Shown here piece after piece: positions 53,181 to 61,600 of a DNA stretch of 64,000 nucleotides (within the stretch, counting starts at the first letter, position 1; every line of letters begins with the position of its first letter). The notes below the pieces were generated by a model. It saw nothing but the letters and a program-made list of their open reading frames with translations. It ran no database searches and had not been told where the DNA came from. Made by a program: the position numbers and the translations under genes. This DNA is from Chloroflexota bacterium (lineage in GTDB: Bacteria > Chloroflexota > Anaerolineae > Promineifilales > Promineifilaceae), in contig JACTMP010000074.1 in assembly GCA_014584575.1 (NCBI GenBank), forward strand, positions 1 to 64,000, read 5' to 3'.

Positions 53181-55147
53181 AAGCGATCTCCCCCCGATTG
53201 GTTGGGCCGCCGCACAACGCGGGTGCTGCGGCCAGAATCAAAAGTGGCATCGGTGTAGGGGTCACGGCCGTAGTTCCCATAAGATGTCATGGCGCTCTCA
53301 AATTGCAGCTTGACGCCGCCACGCTCTACACGCGCCAGTTCAATTTCGTCGCCATCTTGCAGTTCGCGGGGCTGCATAGATTCCAGCCGCACGCCGTTAA
53401 GGAAGGTGCCGTTGGCGCTGTCTTCGTCCCGGATCATAAAGTGGTCTTCATCGTCAATGATGGTGCAGTGGCGGCGGCTGATGGGGCTGGTGTCGTCGTG
53501 CTGCTGGAAGAGCAGTTCGCTGTCTTGTTTGGCGCGGCCAATGGTGGTGGTGCCATAGATTTCCAGCTTTTTGCCCACGCTGACGTCCCCTTCGAGCACG
53601 GTCAGGTAAGCGCGGGGGTTGGATTGTTTCTCAATGCGTTTGGTGATGCGTTCAATCTGGTTGTTAATGGTCTGGCGCACGGCCAAAACCGGCCCTCTAT
53701 TTCGGGTGAGCACCACCGCAATCATTGCTACCGCCAGCAGCACAATGCTGATGGGCAGCAAGATATCTGACCAACTACTAGAGGGGGGCCCCACCATCGG
53801 ATTTTCCCCGGCACCATCAGTGCCGGGAGCAGTAACCGTCCCATTTGTGCCACCCGGCAGCCCAAGGTCTGGTTCATCTGTAGGCGCGGCGACAGTAGGC
53901 AGCACGGCCGTGACCTTCACCGAAGCCGGGCGCGAATCCAGATTAAACTCATCCTTCACAATCACCGACAACGTCACCTCGCCGGATTCATCCACCAGAC
54001 TCCAGGGAAAGGGGAAGGTGATTTCACTGCTGCCGGTGATATTGGTCAACGGATCGGCGGGCACACCATTTACGCTCAGCGTGGCCCGCTGCAAGTTGCG
54101 CGTGTAGTTGTCGGTAAAGACGACTTTGGCTACCACTTGCGCAGTGGCCTCCGGGGAGATGCGGGCATTTTCGGCGGGGCTTTCGATGGTGACGCGGGGC
54201 AGGTCGATCTGGTTAATGCTGTATTCAGCCTGACCGGTGACACGGCCGTCGTCCACCACCACATCCACCGGGCGTGTACTCGCCAGCCCGTCCTTTGAGC
54301 GGTAAACCATCTCATACAGGGGCCGCCATCGCGCGGCAATGGCGCGGAAAAAATCGTCGGCAGAGGCGGCCCCGGCCAGATTGAGGGATTGGCCGCCGCT
54401 GTTGGTCGCCAGGTTGGCTACCTGGCCAGTATCCCGGCTGGCAACCAGCACGGCGTAAATGGGAATGCCCAGTTGTTCGGCGTTGCTGGCCAGTGCGGCC
54501 GGTTCCCCCTGATCAAACTTTTCCAGTTCGCTGGTAAAAAGGACAACCAGTTTGGGCTGGTCGTCGCTGCCGGTCTGGGTGTCCATATTGTTCAAAATCT
54601 GACCGAGCGGCCTCATGGGGGCAGACAGGCAGTCATTGGCGTTGGCGCAGGTGGGTGGACGGTAGGCATCGAGTACGGCCGTGACATCATTGGCATTCTT
54701 GGTGAATTCCAACAGCGGTACAGGGGTAAGATTGCTGCCCTCAATGGCGCTGATCGCCACGTAATCATCTGGCTGTTTCCAGTTTTGGGCAAACTGGCGA
54801 ATGGCTTCTCTGGTCTGGTTCCAGCGGTCGGCCTGCCCCATGCGCAAACCGGCATCAATGACAAAATGCACCCACAGCGGCCCTTCCCCGGCTACCGGGC
54901 CGCGCGTCAATTCCACGCGCTGCCCGTTTTCCAGGAGGTGCAGGTTGGCGGTGGTCAACCCGGATACCGGTTCACCGGCGGCATTCAAGGTGCGGGCATA
55001 TACCGTCACGTTGGGGAACTGGCTGGCGTCTACGGCCGTGACAATCACTTCCGTTACCGGCCCACTGCCCTGCGCCCCCACTGAAGATGCCAGGATGAAA
55101 ACGAATAACAATACAAGTAGTGCGTTGAAACTCCAGATATGCCGCAT
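53177..55147 (-). CDS. VWA-TM-FHA receptor-like protein
   Basis: A 656-residue protein. The signal peptide is at about 1-25. A VWA-like domain lies at about 80-300; the metal site DxSxS reads DAGLRM, so MIDAS is degenerate. A beta-rich region follows to about 440, then a Gly/Pro linker. A membrane helix lies at about 475-500 (SWSDILLPISIVLLAVAMI). The cytosolic FHA domain spans about 540-625 (IGRAKQDSELLF, SRRHCTI, ANGTFLNG). The topology puts the VWA outside and the phosphothreonine reader inside. A good AGGAG site precedes the ATG. It is coupled to the small kinase downstream, suggesting a receptor-kinase pair. Confidence 0.85.
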   Translation of the reverse strand: MRHIWSFNALLVLLFVFILASSVGAQGSGPVTEVIVTAVDASQFPNVTVYARTLNAAGEPVSGLTTANLHLLENGQRVELTRGPVAGEGPLWVHFVIDAGLRMGQADRWNQTREAIRQFAQNWKQPDDYVAISAIEGSNLTPVPLLEFTKNANDVTAVLDAYRPPTCANANDCLSAPMRPLGQILNNMDTQTGSDDQPKLVVLFTSELEKFDQGEPAALASNAEQLGIPIYAVLVASRDTGQVANLATNSGGQSLNLAGAASADDFFRAIAARWRPLYEMVYRSKDGLASTRPVDVVVDDGRVTGQAEYSINQIDLPRVTIESPAENARISPEATAQVVAKVVFTDNYTRNLQRATLSVNGVPADPLTNITGSSEITFPFPWSLVDESGEVTLSVIVKDEFNLDSRPASVKVTAVLPTVAAPTDEPDLGLPGGTNGTVTAPGTDGAGENPMVGPPSSSWSDILLPISIVLLAVAMIAVVLTRNRGPVLAVRQTINNQIERITKRIEKQSNPRAYLTVLEGDVSVGKKLEIYGTTTIGRAKQDSELLFQQHDDTSPISRRHCTIIDDEDHFMIRDEDSANGTFLNGVRLESMQPRELQDGDEIELARVERGGVKLQFESAMTSYGNYGRDPYTDATFDSGRSTRVVRRPNQSGGDRF

Positions 55148-55192
55148 GGTTCTCCTACAGGGTCAGTCGTTTATATCTGCCGCCAATCCCTC

Positions 55193-56065
55193 TCACAAAT
55201 TCAATTTTACCAATAAGTGGTTCACTCGTTCACTGGCAAGTTGCAGGTCGGCTACCGCCTGCTGCAATTCGGCCGCCTGCTGCCCGGCGCTGCCCTGATT
55301 CTGGCGCAAACCGGCGCTTTGTTCCGCGGCAATCTGGCTGAAAAGGGTGATGGTTTCCGGCAAGGGCATGATGCGCAGTTCGGCTTGCAGCAGGTTGGTG
55401 CAATGATGAAACTGGCGCATGGCCTGGGCATACAACCCCAGCGCGTGGTAACAGTGCATCAGCGCCCGGTGTACTTCCTCACGCAGGGGGTCTATTTGCA
55501 GGATGTGTTGGCCGAGTTCGACGGCCGTTTCAAACGCGCCCTGCTGCATGGCGCTAAACATCAGCTCACCCAACAAACGCAAATGTAAACGGGCCAATCG
55601 CTCGCGCTCTAATAAACACCAATCCGCGTAAATACCCTCACAAAACTCCCCCTGATACAACGCCACCGCCTGACTGAGCCACTGTTCCTGCCGGGCCAGG
55701 TCCGTTTCCGCCCTGGCCTGCCGTTCACAAACTTCAAAGGTCACAAAATCTATCTGCACTGACGGGGGCGGCGCCAGGCTAATCCAGTCACGCGAGGTAA
55801 AGAGAAAATCATCACAGGCGAAGTGGAGGTCATCGAATAATTTGCGCAAACGCCACACGGCCGTGTTCAACCGCCCCCGCCCCTGTTCCTCCGAACAATC
55901 CGGCCAGAGCAGGTCAATCAATTTCAATCGGCTGTGTTTGACACGTGGAAACAGCAGTAAATAACCAAGCAGTTCCTCAACATGGTGGGTAGGAAAACTG
56001 GAAACCACCAACTCATCATGTTGTAGTTGAAGTTTACCCAACGCCCGAATCTGTAAATGGGTCAC
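55193..56065 (-). CDS. BTAD/SARP-type transcriptional regulator
   Basis: A 290-residue protein. The N-terminal ~95 residues form an OmpR-like winged helix (HSRLKLIDLLWPD, then LNTAVWRLRKLF). Residues ~100-240 are a bacterial transcriptional activator (BTAD) helical-repeat domain (REEVHRALMHCYHALG). The start is placed at a GTG at 56065, six bases after AAGGGGT; an in-frame ATG at 56125 has no such site. The SARP class activates clustered genes, and here it lies upstream of the VWA-FHA and kinase genes on the same strand, 45 bases away. A role in regulating this cluster is inferred. Confidence 0.82.
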   Translation of the reverse strand: MTHLQIRALGKLQLQHDELVVSSFPTHHVEELLGYLLLFPRVKHSRLKLIDLLWPDCSEEQGRGRLNTAVWRLRKLFDDLHFACDDFLFTSRDWISLAPPPSVQIDFVTFEVCERQARAETDLARQEQWLSQAVALYQGEFCEGIYADWCLLERERLARLHLRLLGELMFSAMQQGAFETAVELGQHILQIDPLREEVHRALMHCYHALGLYAQAMRQFHHCTNLLQAELRIMPLPETITLFSQIAAEQSAGLRQNQGSAGQQAAELQQAVADLQLASERVNHLLVKLNL

Positions 56066-56523
56066 AATGCACCCCTTGTGAATGATCCAACCATGAGAGA
56101 TCCCAGATTTCGGCGTGTGATACACTACTGACCGATGGATGCTTATAGGAGAATATGTGCTGAAATCTGGTTCCTGTCCGTTACGTGTGGCTGCCTGGGA
56201 AGCGCCGCCTTTTTTGTTCCTGACCTGATGTTACTGGATGGACAGGGCATTGTCAATTTATGGCGAGGGGGAATATGAAAATTCAGCAATTCTCAATTTG
56301 CCCGGCGGCGGCAGATAAATCTGCACCAACAAAAGGCGAAGTCGGCCTTCGCCGACTGGTCTTAGCCGACGAAGGTCGGCCTTGCTGCTTGTAGCTGCGA
56401 TTTTAATCGCCAGGCTTTGCCAAATTGAGAATTGCTGATGAAAATTGGAGATTAGAGATTGGAGATTGGAGATTAGAGATTGGAGATGATCAAATCTCCG
56501 ATCTCCAATCTCTACAAAACCAA
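56066..56523. other. Gene-free region holding a MITE and word repeats
   Basis: No gene was seen. Contents are a leader for the BTAD gene, the complete 154-bp MITE (56284-56437) with its 9-bp duplication, and a GGAGATT-word fold-back (56445-56525) that reaches the stop of the FHA-tail gene. Confidence 0.7.
56284..56437. mobile_element. Complete MITE with 17-bp terminal repeats and 9-bp target duplication
   Basis: The ends CAGCAATTCTCAATTTG (56284-56300) and CAAATTGAGAATTGCTG (56421-56437) are perfect complements. The flanks are identical 9-mers ATGAAAATT (56275-56283 and 56438-56446), a direct target-site duplication. The 154-bp body has no gene but carries GTCGGC/GCCGAC hairpins. A truncated copy is at 1-97 and a solo end at 18396-18412. 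It must be mobilised by a transposase encoded elsewhere; the 9-bp duplication does not fit the TA-targeting IS630 in this window. Confidence 0.92.
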
Positions 56524-56525
56524 TC
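56445..56525. repeat. GGAGATT-word fold-back
   Basis: GGAGATTAGAGATTGGAGAT in tandem, followed by complementary AAATCTCCGATCTCCAATCT. It begins inside the right target duplication of the MITE and ends at the stop of the tail-protein gene. Confidence 0.7.
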
Positions 56526-57570
56526 ACTTAAAGCGCAAGGTATAACTGGTATGCGCCGGTTTGTGGGCGTTGATCAGGCGGGCAATGAGCGCAGCGTTTA
56601 CTTCAGATTCCCGCACCGGCAATGTTACGGTAAAGGTGAACGGTTCCAGACCTTCGCCGGTATCGTCAATTTCCGGGGCGAGGCCGGTGTAGATTTCCAG
56701 CACGCGGCCGAGCGCCCAACGGGTGCCGCGCCGGGCATAAATCTGGTGCGCCTCTGTCAGAATGGCACGGCGTTTGGTCTCGTCCCAACTTTGGTCGAAG
56801 GTAAGATCGAACCAGTTCGCCAGCCAGGGCAAAAAGTCCGCCGGGGCGGTGGCCGGGCGCAGAAAAACGTCAAAGTTATCCACCGTCCATTCAATCGGCG
56901 CGTAAATGGATTCAAACAGCGCCAGAAAACGCTTCATGAAGCTGGTGTGGTAAATGCCCGGTAGATATTGTAGGTAGCGGCTTTCGGTGAGGGATAGGCC
57001 GGGCGGCGGCGTATAGGCAGGTTCACCGTCCGGCTCCGGGAGAGGCGGCAGGGAGGGTGGGATAGGCGGTTGGTCGGGCGGTGGGCCGCCATTGATTTTG
57101 GTTTCGGCGCGGCTTTTGCGGGCGGGTTTGGCCGCCGGTTCACGCGCTGCGGCTGATTCCACCGCTGGTTCTGCCACCTCTGCTTTGGCCGGGGCTGGCT
57201 CCGGTTCAGGCGTAGGTTCGAGGACAGGCGGGGGCGCTACGGGTTCCGCAGCCACAACCACCTCTTCCATCTCATACGTCAACGTGAATGCACCAATCTC
57301 AATCACGTCACCTGGGTTGAGCGGGTGGGGATCATGCTCTTTCAGACGGATGCCGTTGACCTTGGTGCCGTTAGAACTTTTGGTATCGGTAAGGATGCAA
57401 CCCGCATCGGAACAGTCGATCTGGGCATGCCGCCGCGAGACCAACTGGTCGTCCAGCACCAGGTCTGCATCACGCCGCCCCAACACGGCCGTGCCCATCG
57501 GGATCTCATACACAGACGCTCCAGTCGGGCCGGAGATCTGCAAGCGGTGAATGGTTGTTTTTTCCGCCAT
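56524..57570 (-). CDS. FHA domain fused to P2 gpI-like phage tail protein (eCIS component)
   Basis: A 348-residue protein. Residues ~15-100 form an FHA domain with LGRRDADLVL, VSRRHAQI and SSNGTKVNG, so the phosphothreonine-binding residues are kept. A Pro/Ala/Glu linker runs to about 195. The C-terminal ~150 residues match the phage tail protein domain of the P2 gpI/TIGR02242 type (SRYLQYLPGIYH, FLPWLANWFDL, RRGTRWALGRVLEIYTG), a baseplate component of contractile injection systems. The start at 57570 has GAGGGAA upstream. The tail domain shows the adjacent cargo genes belong to an eCIS-like cluster; the FHA fusion is unusual and suggests phospho-dependent docking. Confidence 0.88.
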   Translation of the reverse strand: MAEKTTIHRLQISGPTGASVYEIPMGTAVLGRRDADLVLDDQLVSRRHAQIDCSDAGCILTDTKSSNGTKVNGIRLKEHDPHPLNPGDVIEIGAFTLTYEMEEVVVAAEPVAPPPVLEPTPEPEPAPAKAEVAEPAVESAAAREPAAKPARKSRAETKINGGPPPDQPPIPPSLPPLPEPDGEPAYTPPPGLSLTESRYLQYLPGIYHTSFMKRFLALFESIYAPIEWTVDNFDVFLRPATAPADFLPWLANWFDLTFDQSWDETKRRAILTEAHQIYARRGTRWALGRVLEIYTGLAPEIDDTGEGLEPFTFTVTLPVRESEVNAALIARLINAHKPAHTSYTLRFK

Positions 57571-57630
57571 GGGTTCCCTCATTTTTTAACGCGGAGACGC
57601 GGAGGTGAAAAACTTCGCGCTCTTCGCGGA

Positions 57631-58083
57631 TCATTCCTGTCTGGATATTTCAGCCTCATTGTGGAGGTGTTGGGACACGGCCGTCGCCATCCCCATCATC
57701 TCCTGCGCCAACATCTCAAATCCGGCAGCCATTTCCTGCCGCCGTTTGGCCTGATCCTGGTGGTAGGCAGTATGGATTTTATCCGGCAGCGCCGTCATCT
57801 GCTCATTGGTCGTTAGACCATGCTGCCTCAACACCGCTTGCAAATGGCTCATCTGCTGGCGCGCCGCTTCGAGAGCGGGTTCGTCGTCGCCAGTCACGGC
57901 CGTGACAAACGCCTTGATCCCGCCAAACAGTTCATCCAACCGCCGCGCTACCAGGTCAGGGTTATCGGTGATGTCTACGGCCGTGAAGCCTAAAAGGTCG
58001 GTAGCGAGACGGCCGTTGGCAAAATAAGTGTGTCCTGTCGCTATCGTGTTAGAAAGCTCGCTAGTTTCCTGATCTCTTGTCAT
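57631..58083 (-). CDS. Uncharacterised protein next to the eCIS tail gene
   Basis: A 150-residue, soluble, largely helical protein. It begins MTRDQETSEL; the C-terminal ~60 residues (AYHQDQAKRRQEMAAGFEML onwards) look like a long amphipathic helix. No motif was recognised. It contains ACGGCCGT octamers, so it appears native. It is transcribed between the SUKH immunity gene (100 bases upstream) and the tail gene (60 bases downstream), so a structural or chaperone role in the injection system is possible but unsupported. Confidence 0.65.
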   Translation of the reverse strand: MTRDQETSELSNTIATGHTYFANGRLATDLLGFTAVDITDNPDLVARRLDELFGGIKAFVTAVTGDDEPALEAARQQMSHLQAVLRQHGLTTNEQMTALPDKIHTAYHQDQAKRRQEMAAGFEMLAQEMMGMATAVSQHLHNEAEISRQE

Positions 58084-58185
58084 ATCATTTTGTTAAGTGA
58101 ATATTCGAGAGGTTTGTGAACTTTTTTAGTGCAGTTTTCAGAGGTGCCGTGATTTCAAAAGTGATCAAACCTTTTTCATAATGAC

Positions 58186-58647
58186 TTAATCAGCCAGATT
58201 ATTCAGAAATTCGTCCAAATTATTAGCAAGCAGACTTATATTTTTGAAGTCCGGTATTTCCCCCTCATTAGCTTCGTACTCATGATCCCAGAAGTAAATC
58301 TTTCTGCCCTTGCTTTTACTGTTTGACATACAAATCAGATTCCCCCCCGGATCTCGAGCAATGGGAAACAGATCATGGGGAAGCCGATTCTGGAAAATAC
58401 GCAATACATAATCAAGGCTATTTGTCGGTTGTACATCTATTCCCAAAAATCTTGTGATGCTGCCCCATTCAACTTGGTCAGCTTTTGAATTCTTTGACAG
58501 GATAAAATCTGTCTGCCTTGGCCGTCCACCATTGTTTTGCAACAGAAAGAGACGATAGTCGGCAGGGATCTTCACACCCTGTCTTTCCTCAAATTCAGCA
58601 ATTGATTGTTCTGTTAATTTAGTTCCTGAATCGTAAATCTCTGTCAT
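58186..58647 (-). CDS. SUKH (SMI1/KNR4) family immunity protein
   Basis: A 153-residue protein of the SUKH superfamily. It has an N-terminal helix EFEERQGVKIPADYRLFLLQ-like (cited as KIPADYRLFLLQNNGG, about residues 23-38), then beta strands with FLGI and a C-terminal SLLANNLDEFLNNL. SUKH proteins neutralise nuclease toxins of polymorphic systems. The start at 58647 has AAAGGA ten bases upstream and lies seven bases after the toxin stop, the standard toxin-immunity arrangement. Local base composition is strikingly AT-rich (19 of 60 G+C at 58201-58260) and octamer-free, suggesting transfer together with the toxin tip. Confidence 0.88.
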   Translation of the reverse strand: MTEIYDSGTKLTEQSIAEFEERQGVKIPADYRLFLLQNNGGRPRQTDFILSKNSKADQVEWGSITRFLGIDVQPTNSLDYVLRIFQNRLPHDLFPIARDPGGNLICMSNSKSKGRKIYFWDHEYEANEGEIPDFKNISLLANNLDEFLNNLAD

Positions 58648-58654
58648 ATTTTGA

Positions 58655-61600
58655 TTATCCTTTCGTGCCCAACATCTTAATTGCCCAGCAACCACCACTA
58701 TGTCTAAATACATCATGGAGTTCTGTAGGAATCAATTGCATAGTAGTTCTATCTTGATGATGGTGCCATGTATAACCAGGATGCTCAGCTCGTCTTTCAA
58801 AGCCAGCAGCTTCGTTGGCATTACCAAAATCGCCATCAGGTTCTCGATAACTACGGTTTCCATTCATCGATATTTTCACACTCGCTATCGCGTAAGCACT
58901 GAAATCTGGGAATCCCAAGGCATTAATGCGAATAATATACACTTTCGACAACCCTTCTGTTTCCCAATTGGTGTTACGATGCTTGTAGTTTATTGGTTGA
59001 TTAGTTTTGATCAATTCCCGTAAGCTTCGGTATTTTGCAGGTTTTTCATCCTTTGGATTGACTTGCCCTTCAACATGAAGTGCTAATTTCTCTCCTTCTT
59101 GTTCAACAACAAGTTGAAGCGAAGACATCTTGTATTTCGATTTGATATCAGGCAATCGTGATTCTATCTCTGTTGGCTCGAGAGCTTCATTTGCTACAAG
59201 ACTATCGGCCTCACTAAGTCCACTTTCCAAATCCCGTAATTTCTCATCTGGTGTACGTTCATCTAACCCTGTTTCTGGTGATGGCTCGGTTGGCGTTTCT
59301 GGTGCGGGTTCTTCGCCGCCGAGGCCGAGGGCTTGACCGACGCGGGCCGCGCCACGCTGCACGAAAGAGGTAATACGGCCGAGCACCCGCTTGATGAAAC
59401 CGGCCACCATCTGCACTGGCCGTGAGTTAAGCACGCGATCTATGGCATTGTCTACGGCCGTCCTCACCGCCTGTATGATCTCCTGCACCTTCTCGCTGAT
59501 ATTGCCCAGCCCCAACAGCGACGACAGGAAGCTGATCGCCACCGGGATCGCCCGCGCCAATGCCTGTTCAATAAAGTTCGCCGCCGCGCCGATATTACCG
59601 GAGGCAATCGAGGTGATGGAGTCAATGATGGCATTCACCAGCGACATGATCTGCGACCCGCGCTCGATGAAGAACATTACCACGTCATAAATCATCTTGC
59701 AGGCGCGGATAAACGCACCCGCCGGATTAAACAGGCTGATCAACCAGGTGATGCCCGCTTTAATCACCCGTTCGACGATGAACTCCTCAATCTTGCCGAA
59801 GATCATCTCCTTCAGGTCAGAGAGATGCTGCTGGATAATCTCCCACAACTGGCCGAAGTTACCGCTCTGGATCACCTCGAAGATGTGTACCACCTCCATC
59901 AGCGCCTCAACACCCTCCGCGCCAATCAGCCGTTCCAGCCCGTACTTCGCCAGCCCCACCATACCCTGTTCCTGGTAAATGTTCACCAGTTCCATGATCT
60001 GGCCGTAGATGCCCATGATGTCTATGCCCAACACCTGAGACACCTTGCCCATGATCTGCTCAAAGGAGATACCCAAAATTTGCATCACCAACTGCAAAAT
60101 GCCGGGCAGATCAAAGGTCTGCGGCAGGGTAATGCCCGCCCCACCCAATGCGCCGGTCAGCCAGGCGATGAACCCTTGCTGCAAATGGGTACCGATGTTA
60201 TCAATGAACTGGCTGAACCCCTGTTTGATAGCGTTGATCAGGTTGCCCAGGAAGCCAATGGGGTCACCGATGATCTTGCCAATGGCCTCGGCCGCCCGCG
60301 CCAGCACATTGAGCAGCATTTCTTTGAGTTCCAGGATGGTTTTGATGACGCCGACAATGGCATTCAGCGCCCGGTCAATCAGCCCGGCGTTGGCCGCCTT
60401 CATCTCCTCAATGCGGGCGTCTACAGCCTGCAAATGTTCCTGGTATTTGCTGGCCAGGGTGTCAATCAGGGCGTTTTGTTTGTCATTGACGCTCTGCTCA
60501 AGCTGGTCAAACTGGCTCTGGATGTTATCGGCCGCTTCCTGGCCCACAGCCTGTAAATCCTGGGGCAATTGGGCAATGTAATCCTGGATGCGTTTACGGC
60601 CGTTGGCAATTTCCGCCTTGGCCTCCGCCATCCCCCGGCCAATGATAGCCACCACATTGTCAATCACCGCATCCATCTTGCTAATGAACAGGTTGCGCCC
60701 CTCGGCATAAAAAACGTTGACCTCACCGGGCATCCCGGCCAGTTTGTCAGAAATCCAGCGCGCCCAACCTAACCAGCCACCGTACCGTTCTTCCTTGTAC
60801 GCCTCCATCTTGGCGTCCACATAATCCTCAAACGCCTTTTTGGCCGCCTCCGCCCCGGCACTAAAGACCCGCTCCACTTCCCCATCCAGCCGATCCAGAA
60901 TCGCCTCGACGTTGGTTTTGGTCTCTTCGTAGATGGTATTGATGTCTGCGCCTACTTTGGCTCGCTTCTGTTCATCGGCCGTCTGCGCCGTCTCCTGGCG
61001 GCCCTCTACCTGCCCCAACAATGCAGCGCGGTCGGTGTGCATGGCCTGGGTTTGTTGTTCGGCTACGGCCGTGGCCTCTGTCTGCGCGGTGGTAATATGT
61101 TCCTGTTCGGCGGCCCGCACTTCGGTGGGCGCTTCTCTGGCGTGCGTTTGCGCCTCGTCCTTCGCTTCCAACGCTCCCGTAAACTCCGGCTCGTTGGAAT
61201 TGGCTAACTGCGCCTCCGTCACCTCCGCATCCGCCATCTGGTCATCCAGCGATTGGCTGCTTTCACGGAGCGGCTGCTCCACCTCGCCTGTGCCTTTTTC
61301 TTTCGGCGTGGCCGCTTCCGCGCCCATCGGCGGCGGCGCCGCGCCGGGATCAGCATCGGGGATGGGGGTGACGGGTTTGGGCGGCACCGCGCCGGTATCG
61401 GGCGCGGCGGAGGCCGCCTCCTCCATCGGCGTTTTGCTCTTTTCTTTCTCGGCCGCCACCTGGTTGGTAGCCTCCCCCTTCATGCCATCCAGCTTGTTGC
61501 TCTCCTTGAACTGGTCGGCTTCTTCGGCATTTTTAGGAGCCATTTCCTGAATGCGCTGCATCAGGCGGGCTTTGAAACCGGCGGCATCAAAGTCCGGCGT

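Noticed and set aside
56445-56525. Tandem repeats that might be a CRISPR array
   Set aside because: Units are 6-8 bases, contiguous, without unique spacers, and fold back on themselves.
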